From Sphingomonas sp. (GTDB taxonomy: Bacteria; Pseudomonadota; Alphaproteobacteria; Sphingomonadales; Sphingomonadaceae): a DNA stretch of 64,000 nucleotides. Location of the stretch: assembly GCA_017849555.1 (NCBI GenBank), contig JAFIGU010000110.1, forward strand, positions 1 through 64,000. The letters are read 5' to 3'. The translations under genes and the position numbers were made by a program. Below, piece by piece: positions 33,506 through 42,656 of the stretch. Each line of letters begins with the position of its first letter. Within the stretch, counting starts at the first letter, position 1. A model generated the notes under the pieces. It saw nothing but the letters and a program-made list of their open reading frames with translations, searched no databases and was not told where the DNA came from.

Positions 33506-36253
33506 TCAGAAGCGCGCGGTCAGCGAAAGGCCGTAGGTGCGGCCCATCACGTCATACGTATCGGGGAAGGTGTTGAACACGCCGCCCGCCGCGACCAACG
33601 GCGGATCCTTGTCGGTAAAATTGTAGATGCCCCCGCTGAGCGTCAGATTGTGGGTCAGCGCATAGGATGCCGAGAGGTCGAACGTGTCCTGCGCCGGCAG
33701 CGTGTTGGTCGCGCCGGGGGCGCTGTTCTTCACCTTGCCGATGCGGTTCCAGTTGAGCTGGACCAGCCCACCCTCGAAAGTCCAGGCGACCGCGGCATTG
33801 TGCCGATAGGCCGGCTGCACCAGCGTCGTCCCGTCGCTCGAACAGGTCGCGCCGAACGTCCCCTTGCACTGCACCGGAGCGACGGTCGAGTTCGCCTGGA
33901 TGATATAGCTGGTGACGATATTGCCCTGATAGGAGAAACGCATCCCGGTGCCGGGCAGCCAATCCGCCAGCAAGGTATAATTGGCGGCGATGTCCAGCCC
34001 GCGCTGCGTCAGCCGGCCGAGGTTCTGGTTGTTGACATAGGCGTTGACGAAATGCCCGTTCGCCGGATCGCGGGTGACCAGCGCGCACAGCGGGTTGTTC
34101 GCGGTCGGATTGGTGATGTAGCAGCTGGTGATCGCGGCGACCGGCTGGATCACGCCGACCGCACCCTTGAGGTTGAGCTCATACCAGTCGACGGTCAGCG
34201 TGAAGCGCGGCATGAAGGTCGGGGTCAGCACGATGCCGACGGTCTTGGTCTTGCCGATCTCGGGTTTGATCGCCGCGTTGCCGCCGTAATAATAATTGCC
34301 CTCGAGATAGCTCGGATCGAACGAATTGGCCGAGCCGACCGCCGGCGCGCCGAAGCGCTGGCATTGCGCGACATTGCCGGTGCCGAGGACGCAGGGGTCG
34401 CCCGCATAGCGCGGCGCGAGCCGCGGCACGGTGACGAGATTGTTGAACGGCAGCGACGAGGTAGTCGCGGCGAATTCGCCGAAATTCGGCGCGCGCAGCA
34501 CGCGCTGATAAGTGCCGCGCAGGCGGATGCTGTCATCGACCTGCCAGTTCGCCTCGACCTTCCACGTCCCGTGGTTGCCGAACAGATTATAGTCCGAATA
34601 GCGATAGGCGCCGCCGACATCGAGCTTCTTGATCAGCGGCAGATCGCGCAGCACCGGCACGAACAATTCGCCGTACAGCTCCTTGACGTCGAACACCCCG
34701 CTATAGGCCGCCTGCACGCCCTGGCGATAGGTATTGCCGGTGAGCAGCGCACTATCCTGCGTGATCTGCGCGGTTTCGCGGCGATATTCGGCGCCGACCG
34801 CAAATCCGATCGGACCTGCCGGGAGCGCGAACAGATCGGCGAGCGTGCCGCTGATGTTGGCCGAGGTGACGAGCTGATCGCGGTTGCGGTTGAAGCCGTT
34901 GATCGTCGTGCCGAGCGCGGCCGCGATCCCCGGCTGGTTCGGCCCGAAGATGTTCACCTTGTTGGCATTCGCCGCGAAGTTATTCGCGCCGCTGGCATCC
35001 CTGACGAGGCCGTCGCCGGTGATCGGCGAGTTTTCGGTCGATCGGCCATATTGGCCGTAGACGTTCCATTTGATGTTGTCGGTGATCGGCCCGCGCAGCC
35101 CGAGCTGGCCCTGGAAGGTATTGCGCTCGGTACGATAAGTGATCAGCCCGAGCTCGGCGAGCGAGCGCTGGACATTCACCTGCGCGACGCCGTTGACGAA
35201 GGTCAGCTGGTTGCGGATCGCATCGGTGAGATAGGGGTTGGTCGCGCTGATCCCGACCGTCTGGTTGATCGACGGCGGGTTCGGCCCGGGCGTGCCCGAC
35301 TGTTCGGTACGCGCATTGGTGTAGAGCACGCGGCCATAGAGTTCGACCGCGGGGGTGATCTCATAATTGAACAGCGCGGCGGCGTTGATCCGCTTGAGCG
35401 GCTCGATCAGCGGATAATTGGCGCTGATGTTCGAGGTCGCCGAGGGGTTGGTGGTGAACTGGCCGCCGTCGGTGAAGCCGAAGCGACGCCCGCTCGCGAC
35501 GTCGGTAAACAGGCCGCCGATGCTGGGCACGGTCGAGGTCGGGGTGATCGCCCAGTCGCGCGACCCCGACAGTGTCTGCTCGCGCTGCGTGTAATCGAGC
35601 GCGACGACGATATGCCCGCGATCGCCCAGCGGCGTCCCGAGCATGACCGATGCGCCATATTGCTTGCCGCCATGTTCGGCGAGGCGCGTCGAGGCGGAGG
35701 CCTGAACGCCCTTGAAATCGTCATTGAGGATGAAATTGACGACGCCCGCCACCGCGTCGGCGCCATAGACCGCGGCGGCGCCGCCGGTCAGCACGTCGAC
35801 CCGCTTGATCAGCGAGGCCGGCAGCGCGTTGACGTCGACCGAGTTGCGGAAGCTGAACGGCACCGCGCGGGTGCCGTCGATCAGCACCAGCGAGCGGCTC
35901 TGGCCGAAGTTGCGCAGATCGAGCACCTGCGCGCCAAACGAATCGCTGCCCTGCGACGCCTGGCGCACGCCGCCGGCGAGCTGCGGCATCTTGGTCGAGA
36001 AATCCTCCACCGTCAGCGCCGACTGGAGCTTGATCGCTTCCTGCGAGGTCGAGGCGACCGGGCTGGTCGCGGTGAGATCGGTGCGCGGGATGCGCGAGCC
36101 CGTCACGACGACTTCATGCTGCTCGGTGGCGGCCTCCGGCGCCGGCTGCGCGATATCGGTCGCGGTCTGCGCGGCGGCGAGCGACGGCGATTGGGCGAGC
36201 GCGATCGCCAGCACGGTCCAGGCGCTCGCCCGGCGGAAGTTCGTCGATGTCAT
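33506..36253 (-). CDS. TonB-dependent receptor of the amino-sugar locus
   Basis: A 915-residue outer-membrane receptor: signal peptide to about SLAAAQ, TonB box EQHEVVVTGSRIPR, plug domain (LDLRNFGQSRSLVLIDGTR, GGAAAVYGADAVAGVVNF) and barrel ending in Phe (GLSLTARF). GGGGAG precedes the ATG. A TAATACCA half-site lies 46 bp upstream of the start (36300-36307), matching sites in the divergent control region of the locus. It sits between anmK and the symporter on the same strand and probably brings muropeptide sugars or chitin/GlcNAc oligomers across the outer membrane. Confidence 0.93.
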   Translation of the reverse strand: MTSTNFRRASAWTVLAIALAQSPSLAAAQTATDIAQPAPEAATEQHEVVVTGSRIPRTDLTATSPVASTSQEAIKLQSALTVEDFSTKMPQLAGGVRQASQGSDSFGAQVLDLRNFGQSRSLVLIDGTRAVPFSFRNSVDVNALPASLIKRVDVLTGGAAAVYGADAVAGVVNFILNDDFKGVQASASTRLAEHGGKQYGASVMLGTPLGDRGHIVVALDYTQREQTLSGSRDWAITPTSTVPSIGGLFTDVASGRRFGFTDGGQFTTNPSATSNISANYPLIEPLKRINAAALFNYEITPAVELYGRVLYTNARTEQSGTPGPNPPSINQTVGISATNPYLTDAIRNQLTFVNGVAQVNVQRSLAELGLITYRTERNTFQGQLGLRGPITDNIKWNVYGQYGRSTENSPITGDGLVRDASGANNFAANANKVNIFGPNQPGIAAALGTTINGFNRNRDQLVTSANISGTLADLFALPAGPIGFAVGAEYRRETAQITQDSALLTGNTYRQGVQAAYSGVFDVKELYGELFVPVLRDLPLIKKLDVGGAYRYSDYNLFGNHGTWKVEANWQVDDSIRLRGTYQRVLRAPNFGEFAATTSSLPFNNLVTVPRLAPRYAGDPCVLGTGNVAQCQRFGAPAVGSANSFDPSYLEGNYYYGGNAAIKPEIGKTKTVGIVLTPTFMPRFTLTVDWYELNLKGAVGVIQPVAAITSCYITNPTANNPLCALVTRDPANGHFVNAYVNNQNLGRLTQRGLDIAANYTLLADWLPGTGMRFSYQGNIVTSYIIQANSTVAPVQCKGTFGATCSSDGTTLVQPAYRHNAAVAWTFEGGLVQLNWNRIGKVKNSAPGATNTLPAQDTFDLSASYALTHNLTLSGGIYNFTDKDPPLVAAGGVFNTFPDTYDVMGRTYGLSLTARF

Positions 36254-36299
36254 CTTATATCTCCCCTGCCTGCGCCCCGGACGCAGCCAAATACGTTTC

Positions 36300-36307
36300 T
36301 AATACCA
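36300..36307. promoter_or_regulatory. TGGTATTA half-site upstream of the TonB receptor gene
   Basis: TAATACCA here is identical to 38374-38381 in the main control region. A second partial half (AATGGT) follows 10 bp later. Candidate GntR site giving the receptor its own regulated promoter inside the operon. Confidence 0.35.
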
Positions 36308-36361
36308 CTAGAACACAATGGTCATATATTTGTAAAGTACCCGCGTTACCCGCGATGCGGG

Positions 36362-37456
36362 TCATCCGGCGTTCTGCGGATGAAAAATCCGCCCGCCGGG
36401 GATCGGGCGCGGCACGCCGGTAGTCGCGGGAAAGGTCAGCGGCAACCCCCGAACGGACCGCGCCGCCAGATAAGCCATTGCCTCAGCTTCGATAAAATCG
36501 CCACGCAACCCGCAGTCATCGGCGGCGCGCCATGTGCCGACCCGCTTGCCGAGCAGCCGCATCAAGGTGGGATTATGGACCCCGCCGCCGCACACGATCC
36601 ACTCGTCCGGCGCCGCCGGAAGCAGATCCGCCGCACAGCGAATCGCCTCGATCGCGAAGGCGGTGAGCGTCGCGGCAGCATCTTCGAGCGACAGCGATTC
36701 GACCGCGGCGAGCGTGAAATCATAGCGGTCGAGCGACTTTGGGCCGGACTGACGGAAGTAGGGCGCGCGCAGATATTCATCGAGGATCGCTCGATCGACC
36801 CGCCCCGCTGCGCCGAGCCTGCCGTCCTCATCATATCGCCCGGCGCCGCGCGACTGGAGAAGCAGGTCGATCATCCCGTTGCCGGGGCCGGTATCGAAGG
36901 CGGCCATGCCCTCCCCCGCGCCGATCCACGACAGATTGGCCACCCCGCCGATGTTGAGAAAGGCGATCGGGCGCGGCAGCGCGAGCCGGTCGGCGAGCGC
37001 GCGGTGATAGATCGGCACCAGCGGCGCGCCCTGCCCGCCCGCGGCGAGATCGGCCTGACGCATATCGGCGACCACCGGGACCCCGAGCGCGCTCGCCAGC
37101 GCGGCTGCGTCGCCGAGCTGGACCGTCAGCCGGCGCTCGGGACGATGCAGCACCGTCTGGCCATGGAACCCGATCAGGTCGATCGCACCGCCGTCTTCGG
37201 CCAGCACCGCCCGCGCCGCGCGGACATGCGTGTCGAGGATCACCGCCTCGGCCGCGGCGAACGATGCGGGCCGCGCACCGATGCCGTCCCAGCGCAGCGC
37301 ATCCTCGGTCGCGCGCACCACCGCCGCGCGCTCGGCCGCGCTGAAGCTCAGCAGCATCGCCGGCCCGAACGCGTCGATCCGCTCGCCGTCGGTTTCGAGG
37401 ATCGCCGCATCGACCCCGTCGAGCGAGGTGCCGCTCATATAACCCAGAACGCGCAT
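36362..37456 (-). CDS. anmK: Anhydro-N-acetylmuramic acid kinase AnmK
   Basis: AnmK opens the 1,6-anhydro ring and phosphorylates to give MurNAc-6-P, the MurQ substrate. At 364 residues it is the usual length. The signature GYMSGTSLDGVDAA is at 5-18, followed by GFHGQTVLHRP, LNIGGVANLSWIG, AFDTGPGNGMIDLL and the C-terminal VCGGGVHNPTLM. ATG 37456 is chosen over a frame open to 37501 because the signature normally starts the protein and AAAGG stands upstream. It lies 10 bp after the PP2C-like gene stop, so the two are one operon. Confidence 0.95.
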   Translation of the reverse strand: MRVLGYMSGTSLDGVDAAILETDGERIDAFGPAMLLSFSAAERAAVVRATEDALRWDGIGARPASFAAAEAVILDTHVRAARAVLAEDGGAIDLIGFHGQTVLHRPERRLTVQLGDAAALASALGVPVVADMRQADLAAGGQGAPLVPIYHRALADRLALPRPIAFLNIGGVANLSWIGAGEGMAAFDTGPGNGMIDLLLQSRGAGRYDEDGRLGAAGRVDRAILDEYLRAPYFRQSGPKSLDRYDFTLAAVESLSLEDAAATLTAFAIEAIRCAADLLPAAPDEWIVCGGGVHNPTLMRLLGKRVGTWRAADDCGLRGDFIEAEAMAYLAARSVRGLPLTFPATTGVPRPIPGGRIFHPQNAG

Positions 37457-37466
37457 TCGCGGCCTT

Positions 37467-38312
37467 TCAGATGTGGAGAGTGAGCAAGGTCGCGTCGTCA
37501 TGGATTTTCACGCGGACATAATGCCGGCGCGATTCCGGCTCGCGCTCGATCGCGCGCAATCGCGCGAGCCACGCGTCCCATTGCGCCGCATCGTCGATCG
37601 CCAGCAGATCATGCGGCGTCGCCACCCCGAACAGGTCGACGAGCCGCAGGAACCCGTCGCTGACCAGCGCGAACCTTTGCCCCTTACGCGCGGGAAGCCG
37701 GCGCTGGCTGAGATGATCGGCGGCATCGGGCTCGATGCCGAGCACCCAATAGCCGTCCGGGCGGTTCATCAGCCGGCGGTTGGCCTGAAGCTGCGGGAGC
37801 AGCCGTTCGGTCAGCGCGGCCGGCGCGGGATCGGGGTCCGCCGCGAAGATCTGCGCGGCGAGATCGAGCGTGCGGCGCTCGATCGTTTCGTGCGAGCCGT
37901 CGCTGAACAGCTGCGCCTGCCCGGCTTCGTCGACATAAGCGACCGCGCAATCGGCGAGGCTGGTCAGCTCCACATGATCGCCGAAATCGCGCAGCATCGC
38001 GAACGCCGCCGAGGGATGTTCATGCGGCCCCTCGGGCGCGCGGGTCGCCGCGGCCGCGAGCGCGTCGCGGCAGATCTCGATCGCGCGCCGCACCAGCACG
38101 GTGGTCGCGATCATCGGCTGCTCCGCCAGCTGCGCGCGAAACGCGGCATCGACTCGACGCGCCAGCCACGATGCATCGCTCGGCGCGTCGAGCAGCGCCG
38201 CGCCGATCCCGGTCGCGCCGTCGATCACCCAGGCGGCATTGCCGTGATGGCCGACGACATCCTCGTTGACGAAAGCCTGGCTGTCGGTCGCAGCGAGATT
38301 GATCTTGAGCAT
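37467..38312 (-). CDS. PP2C-like serine/threonine phosphatase
   Basis: A 281-residue soluble protein with the PP2C metal-site motifs in order: VNED (about 15-18), VIDGATGIG (29-37), SAAFAMLRD, LADCAVAYV in place of the usual GDS strand, LVSDGFLRLVD and KIHDDATLL near the C-terminus. These Asp clusters bind the two metals that drive phosphoprotein hydrolysis. There is no membrane or sensor domain. GGAG precedes ATG 38312. It is the first gene of the anmK operon and faces the divergent control region, an unexpected place for a phosphatase; a role in switching an enzyme or regulator of the locus is inference. No partner kinase is visible. Confidence 0.75.
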   Translation of the reverse strand: MLKINLAATDSQAFVNEDVVGHHGNAAWVIDGATGIGAALLDAPSDASWLARRVDAAFRAQLAEQPMIATTVLVRRAIEICRDALAAAATRAPEGPHEHPSAAFAMLRDFGDHVELTSLADCAVAYVDEAGQAQLFSDGSHETIERRTLDLAAQIFAADPDPAPAALTERLLPQLQANRRLMNRPDGYWVLGIEPDAADHLSQRRLPARKGQRFALVSDGFLRLVDLFGVATPHDLLAIDDAAQWDAWLARLRAIEREPESRRHYVRVKIHDDATLLTLHI

Positions 38313-38354
38313 GGCGTGCTCCAATGGGTTCGGGGCCTGCCATGCCGCTCATCT

Positions 38355-38408
38355 ACTGGTAATGCAACCACTATAATACCAGTTGCATCAAAATGCCATA
38401 TTGGTATT
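38355..38408. promoter_or_regulatory. Divergent operator/promoter region with TGGTAWT half-sites
   Basis: Between divergent starts 38312 and 38417. ACTGGTA (38355-38361) and TACCAGT (38377-38383) are inverted arms 15 bp apart. ATGCAAC (38362-38368) and GTTGCAT (38382-38388) form a second, interleaved pair. A further TGGTATT lies at 38402-38408. TATAAT (38372-38377) within the arms can serve as a -10 for the plus strand. HutC-type regulators such as DasR and YvoA recognise TGGT/ACCA inverted repeats, so this is the probable GntR operator. Confidence 0.5.
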
Positions 38409-38416
38409 CATCGTTC

Positions 38417-39460
38417 ATGCACGCCCAAACCGGCCGGATGCTCATCGAAGCGCGCCAAGCCCCCGATGTCTGCGAGGCCCAACTCGAACGCAATGCCACC
38501 CTCGTCCGCGAAGCTGGTCGCCGGCTGCGCGATCTCGCGCCGCGCTTTGCCGCGACGTTGGCACGCGGCAGCTCGGATCAGGCGGCGGGGTTCGCCAAGC
38601 ACCTCCTCGAAATCCACGCCGGCATCCCGACGCTCAGCCACGCGCCGTCGGTGGGGTCGCTTTACCGCGCCTCGTCGCCGCACTTTCGCGGCATCCCGTT
38701 GATCGCGATCTCGCAATCGGGCCGCAGCCCCGATCTCATCGCCGCGAGCGAGGATGCGCAGCGGCAGGGCGCGATCGTGGTCGCTTTGGTCAACGACACC
38801 GCCTCGCCGCTCGCGGCACTCGCCGATATCACCATCCCGGTCCACGCCGGCACCGAGAGCAGCGTCGCCGCGACCAAGAGCTTCATCGCGACGCTCGTCG
38901 CGCTGACCCATCTCGTCGGCGAATGGAGCGGCGATGACGCGCTGCTCGCCGCGCTTTCCGGGATCGGACCGCGCTTGCGGGAGGCCGCGGCGCAGGATTG
39001 GTCCGCCGCGCTTCCCTATCTCATCCCCGCCAGCGACCTGCTCGTCCTCGGGCGCGGACCGACGCTGCCGATCGCGGGCGAAGCCGCGCTCAAGCTCAAG
39101 GAAACCGCCGGCCTTTATGCCGAGGCATTCAGCTCGGCCGAGGTGGCGCACGGGCCGATGACATTGGTCAAGGCGGGCGATCCGGTGCTTGCCTTCGGCC
39201 CGGGCGACGTTTCGGCGCATGGCCTGCGCGAGCGACTCGCCGATTTCGCCGCGCGCGGCGCCCCGGTGATCGCCGCCGGCCCGGCCGACGATATCGCCGC
39301 GGCGACGATCCAATTCCCCGCCCCCGCCGGCGAGCATCCGGTGATCGGTGCGATCGCCGCGATCCAGAGCTTCTACGGCCTCGCCAATGCAGTCGCGATC
39401 GCGCGCGGGCGTGACCCGGATCGCCCGCCGCATCTCGCGAAAGTGACCCGGACATTATGA
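38417..39460 (+). CDS. nagB-II: SIS-domain glucosamine-6-phosphate deaminase (NagB-II type)
   Basis: A 347-residue protein made of two SIS domains, like the isomerase half of GlmS without its glutaminase domain. The first has TLARGSSDQAAGFAKHLLE and PLIAISQSGRSPDLI, the second LVLGRGPTLPIAGEAALKLKE and SSAEVAHGPMTLV. In NagA-containing clusters this family converts glucosamine-6-P to fructose-6-P and ammonia. Start 38417 matches the usual N-terminus (MLIEARQAP near the beginning), but no ribosome site precedes it; ATG 38435 is the alternative. The nagA start overlaps its stop (ATGA). Confidence 0.9.
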   Translation: MHAQTGRMLIEARQAPDVCEAQLERNATLVREAGRRLRDLAPRFAATLARGSSDQAAGFAKHLLEIHAGIPTLSHAPSVGSLYRASSPHFRGIPLIAISQSGRSPDLIAASEDAQRQGAIVVALVNDTASPLAALADITIPVHAGTESSVAATKSFIATLVALTHLVGEWSGDDALLAALSGIGPRLREAAAQDWSAALPYLIPASDLLVLGRGPTLPIAGEAALKLKETAGLYAEAFSSAEVAHGPMTLVKAGDPVLAFGPGDVSAHGLRERLADFAARGAPVIAAGPADDIAAATIQFPAPAGEHPVIGAIAAIQSFYGLANAVAIARGRDPDRPPHLAKVTRTL

Positions 39461-40608
39461 CCCGCATTGCGCTGACCGGCGCCGGCCTGGTGCTGCCGAC
39501 CGAATTGATCGAGGAGCAGGCTTTGCTCATCGAGGGCGAGCGGATCGTCGGCTGGAACAGCGCCGCGGAGATTCCGTCGGATTATGCCGTCAAACGGCTC
39601 AACGGCGGTTGCCTCGTCCCCGGCTTCATCGATACCCAGGTCAATGGCGGCGGCGACGTGCTGCTCAACGATACGCCGAGCGTCGACGGCATGCGCACGA
39701 TCGCGCGGGCGCACCGGCGCTTCGGCACCACCGGCATGTTGCCGACGTTGATCAGCGATCACCCGGAAGTGACCGACGCCGCGATCGGCGCGGCCGAGGC
39801 GGCGTTGGCGGCGGGGGTGCCCGGCGTGCTCGGGCTGCATATCGAAGGGCCGCATCTCAACCCCGCGAAAAAGGGTATCCACGACGCCGGGCGCTTCACC
39901 ACGATCGACGAGAGCGTGCTCGCGCGGCTCACCCGGCCGACCCGCGGCATCCGGCTGGTGACCTTGGCACCCGAGCTCGCCCCGCCCGGCACGATCCGGC
40001 GCCTGCGCGAGGCGGGGGTGCTGGTCGCGGCAGGGCACAGCCTTGCAAATTATGCGCAGACCTGCGCCGCGCTCGCCGAGGGATTGTCGGGCTTCACCCA
40101 TTTGTTCAACGCGATGACCCAGCTCGGCAGCCGCGAGCCCGGGATGGTCGGCGCGGCGCTCGCCGATCGCGCCAGCCATTTCGGGTTGATCGTCGACGGG
40201 GTCCATGTCCATCCTGCGACGCTGAAGGTGGCGATCGCGGCGCGCGGCATCGCCGGCGCGATGCTGGTCACCGACGCCATGTCCCCGGTCGGCGGCAGCG
40301 CCACCTCCTTCACGCTGATGGGGCAGCGCGTCGAAATGGTCGACGGCATGTGCCGCGGGCCCGACGGCACGCTCGCCGGATCGGCGCTCACGATGGCCGA
40401 GGCGTTCCGCAACGCGATCGACATGCTGGGATGCTCGATCGTCGAGGCGTCGCAAATGGCGAGCGGCAATCCCGCGCGATTCCTCGGCCTCGCCGGGGAG
40501 ACCGGCGCGATCGCGGCCGGCCTGCGCGCCGATCTCGTCCATCTTGACCGCCAGTGCCGCGTCACGCGAACCTGGATCGCGGGCGCACTCGAGGAGTTGG
40601 GCGAATGA
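39457..40608 (+). CDS. nagA: N-acetylglucosamine-6-phosphate deacetylase NagA
   Basis: NagA removes acetate from GlcNAc-6-P. At 383 residues it is full length. Landmarks in order: GFIDTQVNGGGDVLLND, the metal glutamate in LHIEGPHLNPAKKG, AAGHSLANY and GFTHLFNAMTQ (metal histidines), and the catalytic aspartate in LVTDAMSPVGG. The start overlaps the deaminase stop and the stop overlaps the GH84 start, so the three plus-strand genes form a tight operon. The product feeds the preceding deaminase. Confidence 0.95.
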   Translation: MTRIALTGAGLVLPTELIEEQALLIEGERIVGWNSAAEIPSDYAVKRLNGGCLVPGFIDTQVNGGGDVLLNDTPSVDGMRTIARAHRRFGTTGMLPTLISDHPEVTDAAIGAAEAALAAGVPGVLGLHIEGPHLNPAKKGIHDAGRFTTIDESVLARLTRPTRGIRLVTLAPELAPPGTIRRLREAGVLVAAGHSLANYAQTCAALAEGLSGFTHLFNAMTQLGSREPGMVGAALADRASHFGLIVDGVHVHPATLKVAIAARGIAGAMLVTDAMSPVGGSATSFTLMGQRVEMVDGMCRGPDGTLAGSALTMAEAFRNAIDMLGCSIVEASQMASGNPARFLGLAGETGAIAAGLRADLVHLDRQCRVTRTWIAGALEELGE

Positions 40609-41669
40609 CGGTCGAACTGGGGGTGATCGAGGGGCGTTTCGGCACGCCCTGGTCGTGGGAGGAGCGCAGCGAGGTAATGCGCACCCTCGCCGGCGCCGGC
40701 TATCGTTTCTATCATTATGGCCCCAAGGGCGATGCTCATCTGCGCCGCATATGGCGCGAGCCGCATCCGCCGGCACAGACCGCCGCGCTCGCCGCCTTCG
40801 CCGGCGATTGCCGGGACGCGGGCGTGCGTTTCGGCATCGCGCTTACCCCGATGGGGGCGACGCATCCTTTCGACGATGCCGCGCGCGGGCAATTGATCGC
40901 GCGGCTCACCGCTTTCGATGCGATCGGTATCGACGATCTCGCGATCCTGTTCGACGATCTGCGCGGCGATCTTCCCGATCTCGCGCGCCAGCAGGCCGAG
41001 CTGGTCGATTTCTGCAGCCAGCACACGCGCGCGACCCGGCTCTATTTCTGCCCGAGCTATTATTCCTATGACCCGGTGCTCGATCGGGTATTCGGCCGGC
41101 GGCCAGAGGGCTATCTCGCCGAGCTCGGGCGGCTGCTCGATCCGGAGGTGCGGATCTACTGGACGGGCGAGGAAGTCTTCTCGCCCGAGATCGGCGTCGC
41201 GCATCTCCGCGAGGTCGAGGCGGAGCTCGGCCGCAAAGTGTGTCTGTGGGACAATTATCCGGTCAACGACGGATCGCGCATGTCGCGTTTCCTGCATCTG
41301 CGCGGCTTCACCGGGCGCCCGCCGGCGATCGCCGGGCATCTCACCGGCCATGCGATCAACCCCGCGATCCAGCCGCGGCTATCATGCATCCCAGCGCTGA
41401 CGCTCGCGGCCAATTATGCGCAAGGGGACGGGTACAGTTACGGCCGGGCCTTCGATACCGCAGCACGCGCGCTGCTCGGCGACGAGCTGGCGGCAATGGT
41501 GCGCGACGATCTGCTCGCGCTGCAGGATACCGGCTGGGAGCGGCTCGGCGCGCGCCGCGAGGCGCTCCGCGCGCGTTATGCCGATATCGATCAGCCCGCT
41601 GCGCGCGAGATCGTCGACTGGCTCGACGGCCGGCACATCATGACCGACGACGAGGTCAAGACGCAGTGA
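40605..41669 (+). CDS. GH84-like beta-N-acetylglucosaminidase
   Basis: A 354-residue glycosidase of the hyaluronidase/O-GlcNAcase (GH84) type, catalytic domain only. The barrel begins LGVIEGRFGTPWSWEER, has YHYGPKGDAHLRR where the family has YxYxPKDD, and carries the catalytic aspartate pair in LFDDLRGD (D117, D118). No signal peptide is present, so it should act in the cytoplasm and release GlcNAc from imported disaccharides or conjugates, with the BadF kinase and NagA downstream. The start overlaps the nagA stop. Its end overlaps the kinase gene on the other strand by 14 bp. Confidence 0.82.
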   Translation: MTVELGVIEGRFGTPWSWEERSEVMRTLAGAGYRFYHYGPKGDAHLRRIWREPHPPAQTAALAAFAGDCRDAGVRFGIALTPMGATHPFDDAARGQLIARLTAFDAIGIDDLAILFDDLRGDLPDLARQQAELVDFCSQHTRATRLYFCPSYYSYDPVLDRVFGRRPEGYLAELGRLLDPEVRIYWTGEEVFSPEIGVAHLREVEAELGRKVCLWDNYPVNDGSRMSRFLHLRGFTGRPPAIAGHLTGHAINPAIQPRLSCIPALTLAANYAQGDGYSYGRAFDTAARALLGDELAAMVRDDLLALQDTGWERLGARREALRARYADIDQPAAREIVDWLDGRHIMTDDEVKTQ

Positions 41670-42528
41670 CCGGATGATGCCCCGCCAGCCGCAACGCGCC
41701 GTCGAGCGGATCGCCCATCGCGCTGCTGAGGCGCGCCACGGTCCGCGCGCGCAGCCACGGCATCATCCGCGGCGCGAGCCCCCCGACCAATACGCAACGC
41801 GGCGCGCCGCGCTCGAAGATCGTCTCGATGAAGCGTTCGATATGCAATGCGGCATCCTCGACGATCGACCGCGCGATCGCATCATCGGCCTCGGCATAAT
41901 CCATCACCAGCGGCGCGAGGCTGCCATAATCGCGCGGCGTCGCCTCATCCATCCAGGCGATCGCCTTGGCGGTATCGTGATCGAAACGCTCGGTCACCGC
42001 GCTGCTGAGCGGGGTACGGCGAGTGCGCCCGTCGAGCGCGCGCAAGGCGTGGCGCATCGCGCTCAGCCCCAGCGCCGCGCCGCTGCCCTCGTCCGAAATC
42101 GGAAAGCCATAGCCGCCGATCGTGAAGCAATCGTCCGCCAGCCGGATATGCGCGATGCTCCCCGTGCCGATGATCAGGATCGCGCCCTCGCCGCCGGCAT
42201 TGGCGCCGAGGTTGGCGATATAGGCATCGGTCTCATAAGCGACGGATGCGAAGGGAAAGGCGAAATCCCCGAGATGCTCTTTGACCCCCGGGCGCGAGAT
42301 GCCCGCGATCCCCATGCCCGCACGGATCCGCCGCACATCGTCAGCGCCGAGCCCCGCTTCGCGGATCGCCTGATCGGTCACCTCGACCAGGGTGGCATAG
42401 AGATTGTCCATGCCGATCCGGGCATTGGCGGGCCCGGTCGCCCCGGTGCCGATCACGGTTCCGTCAGATTTGATCAACCGCGACCGGCAATTGCTGCCGC
42501 CAGCGTCTACGCCGAGATAAAAGGTCAT
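41656..42528 (-). CDS. BadF/BadG-type amino-sugar kinase (GlcNAc kinase-like)
   Basis: A 290-residue kinase of the ASKHA fold. The phosphate-1 loop is YLGVDAGGSNCRSRL (4-18), followed by ANARIGMDNL, a second phosphate loop ILIIGTGSIAHI, and GGYGFPISDEGSGAALG, a pattern typical of bacterial N-acetylglucosamine/glucosamine kinases. It would make GlcNAc-6-P for NagA from the sugar released by the GH84 enzyme. It is transcribed towards the GH84 gene. No ribosome site is obvious; the perfect palindrome CCCATATATGGG (42534-42545) sits 5 bp upstream of the ATG. Confidence 0.85.
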   Translation of the reverse strand: MTFYLGVDAGGSNCRSRLIKSDGTVIGTGATGPANARIGMDNLYATLVEVTDQAIREAGLGADDVRRIRAGMGIAGISRPGVKEHLGDFAFPFASVAYETDAYIANLGANAGGEGAILIIGTGSIAHIRLADDCFTIGGYGFPISDEGSGAALGLSAMRHALRALDGRTRRTPLSSAVTERFDHDTAKAIAWMDEATPRDYGSLAPLVMDYAEADDAIARSIVEDAALHIERFIETIFERGAPRCVLVGGLAPRMMPWLRARTVARLSSAMGDPLDGALRLAGHHPVTAS

Positions 42529-42533
42529 GAGAA

Positions 42534-42545
42534 CCCATATATGGG
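42534..42545. promoter_or_regulatory. Perfect 12-bp palindrome in the kinase leader
   Basis: CCCATATATGGG lies between the divergent kinase (start 42528) and D-lactate dehydrogenase (start 42657) genes, within the expected kinase ribosome-binding region. Possible operator; no matching copy was noticed elsewhere. Confidence 0.3.
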
Positions 42546-42656
42546 GAAAGAATCGCGGCGGTTAAGCACCATCGCCACACCCGCGACAACCGCTGAATCG
42601 CCTTTCGGCCATTTCTCCTCCTATCGACCGCCAGTGCGCCAGAACGGACCTCGATC

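Noticed and set aside
33425..37483. 1,352-codon open frame on the plus strand
   Set aside because: Antisense to the TonB receptor and anmK genes, which have clear motifs; same mirror-frame composition.
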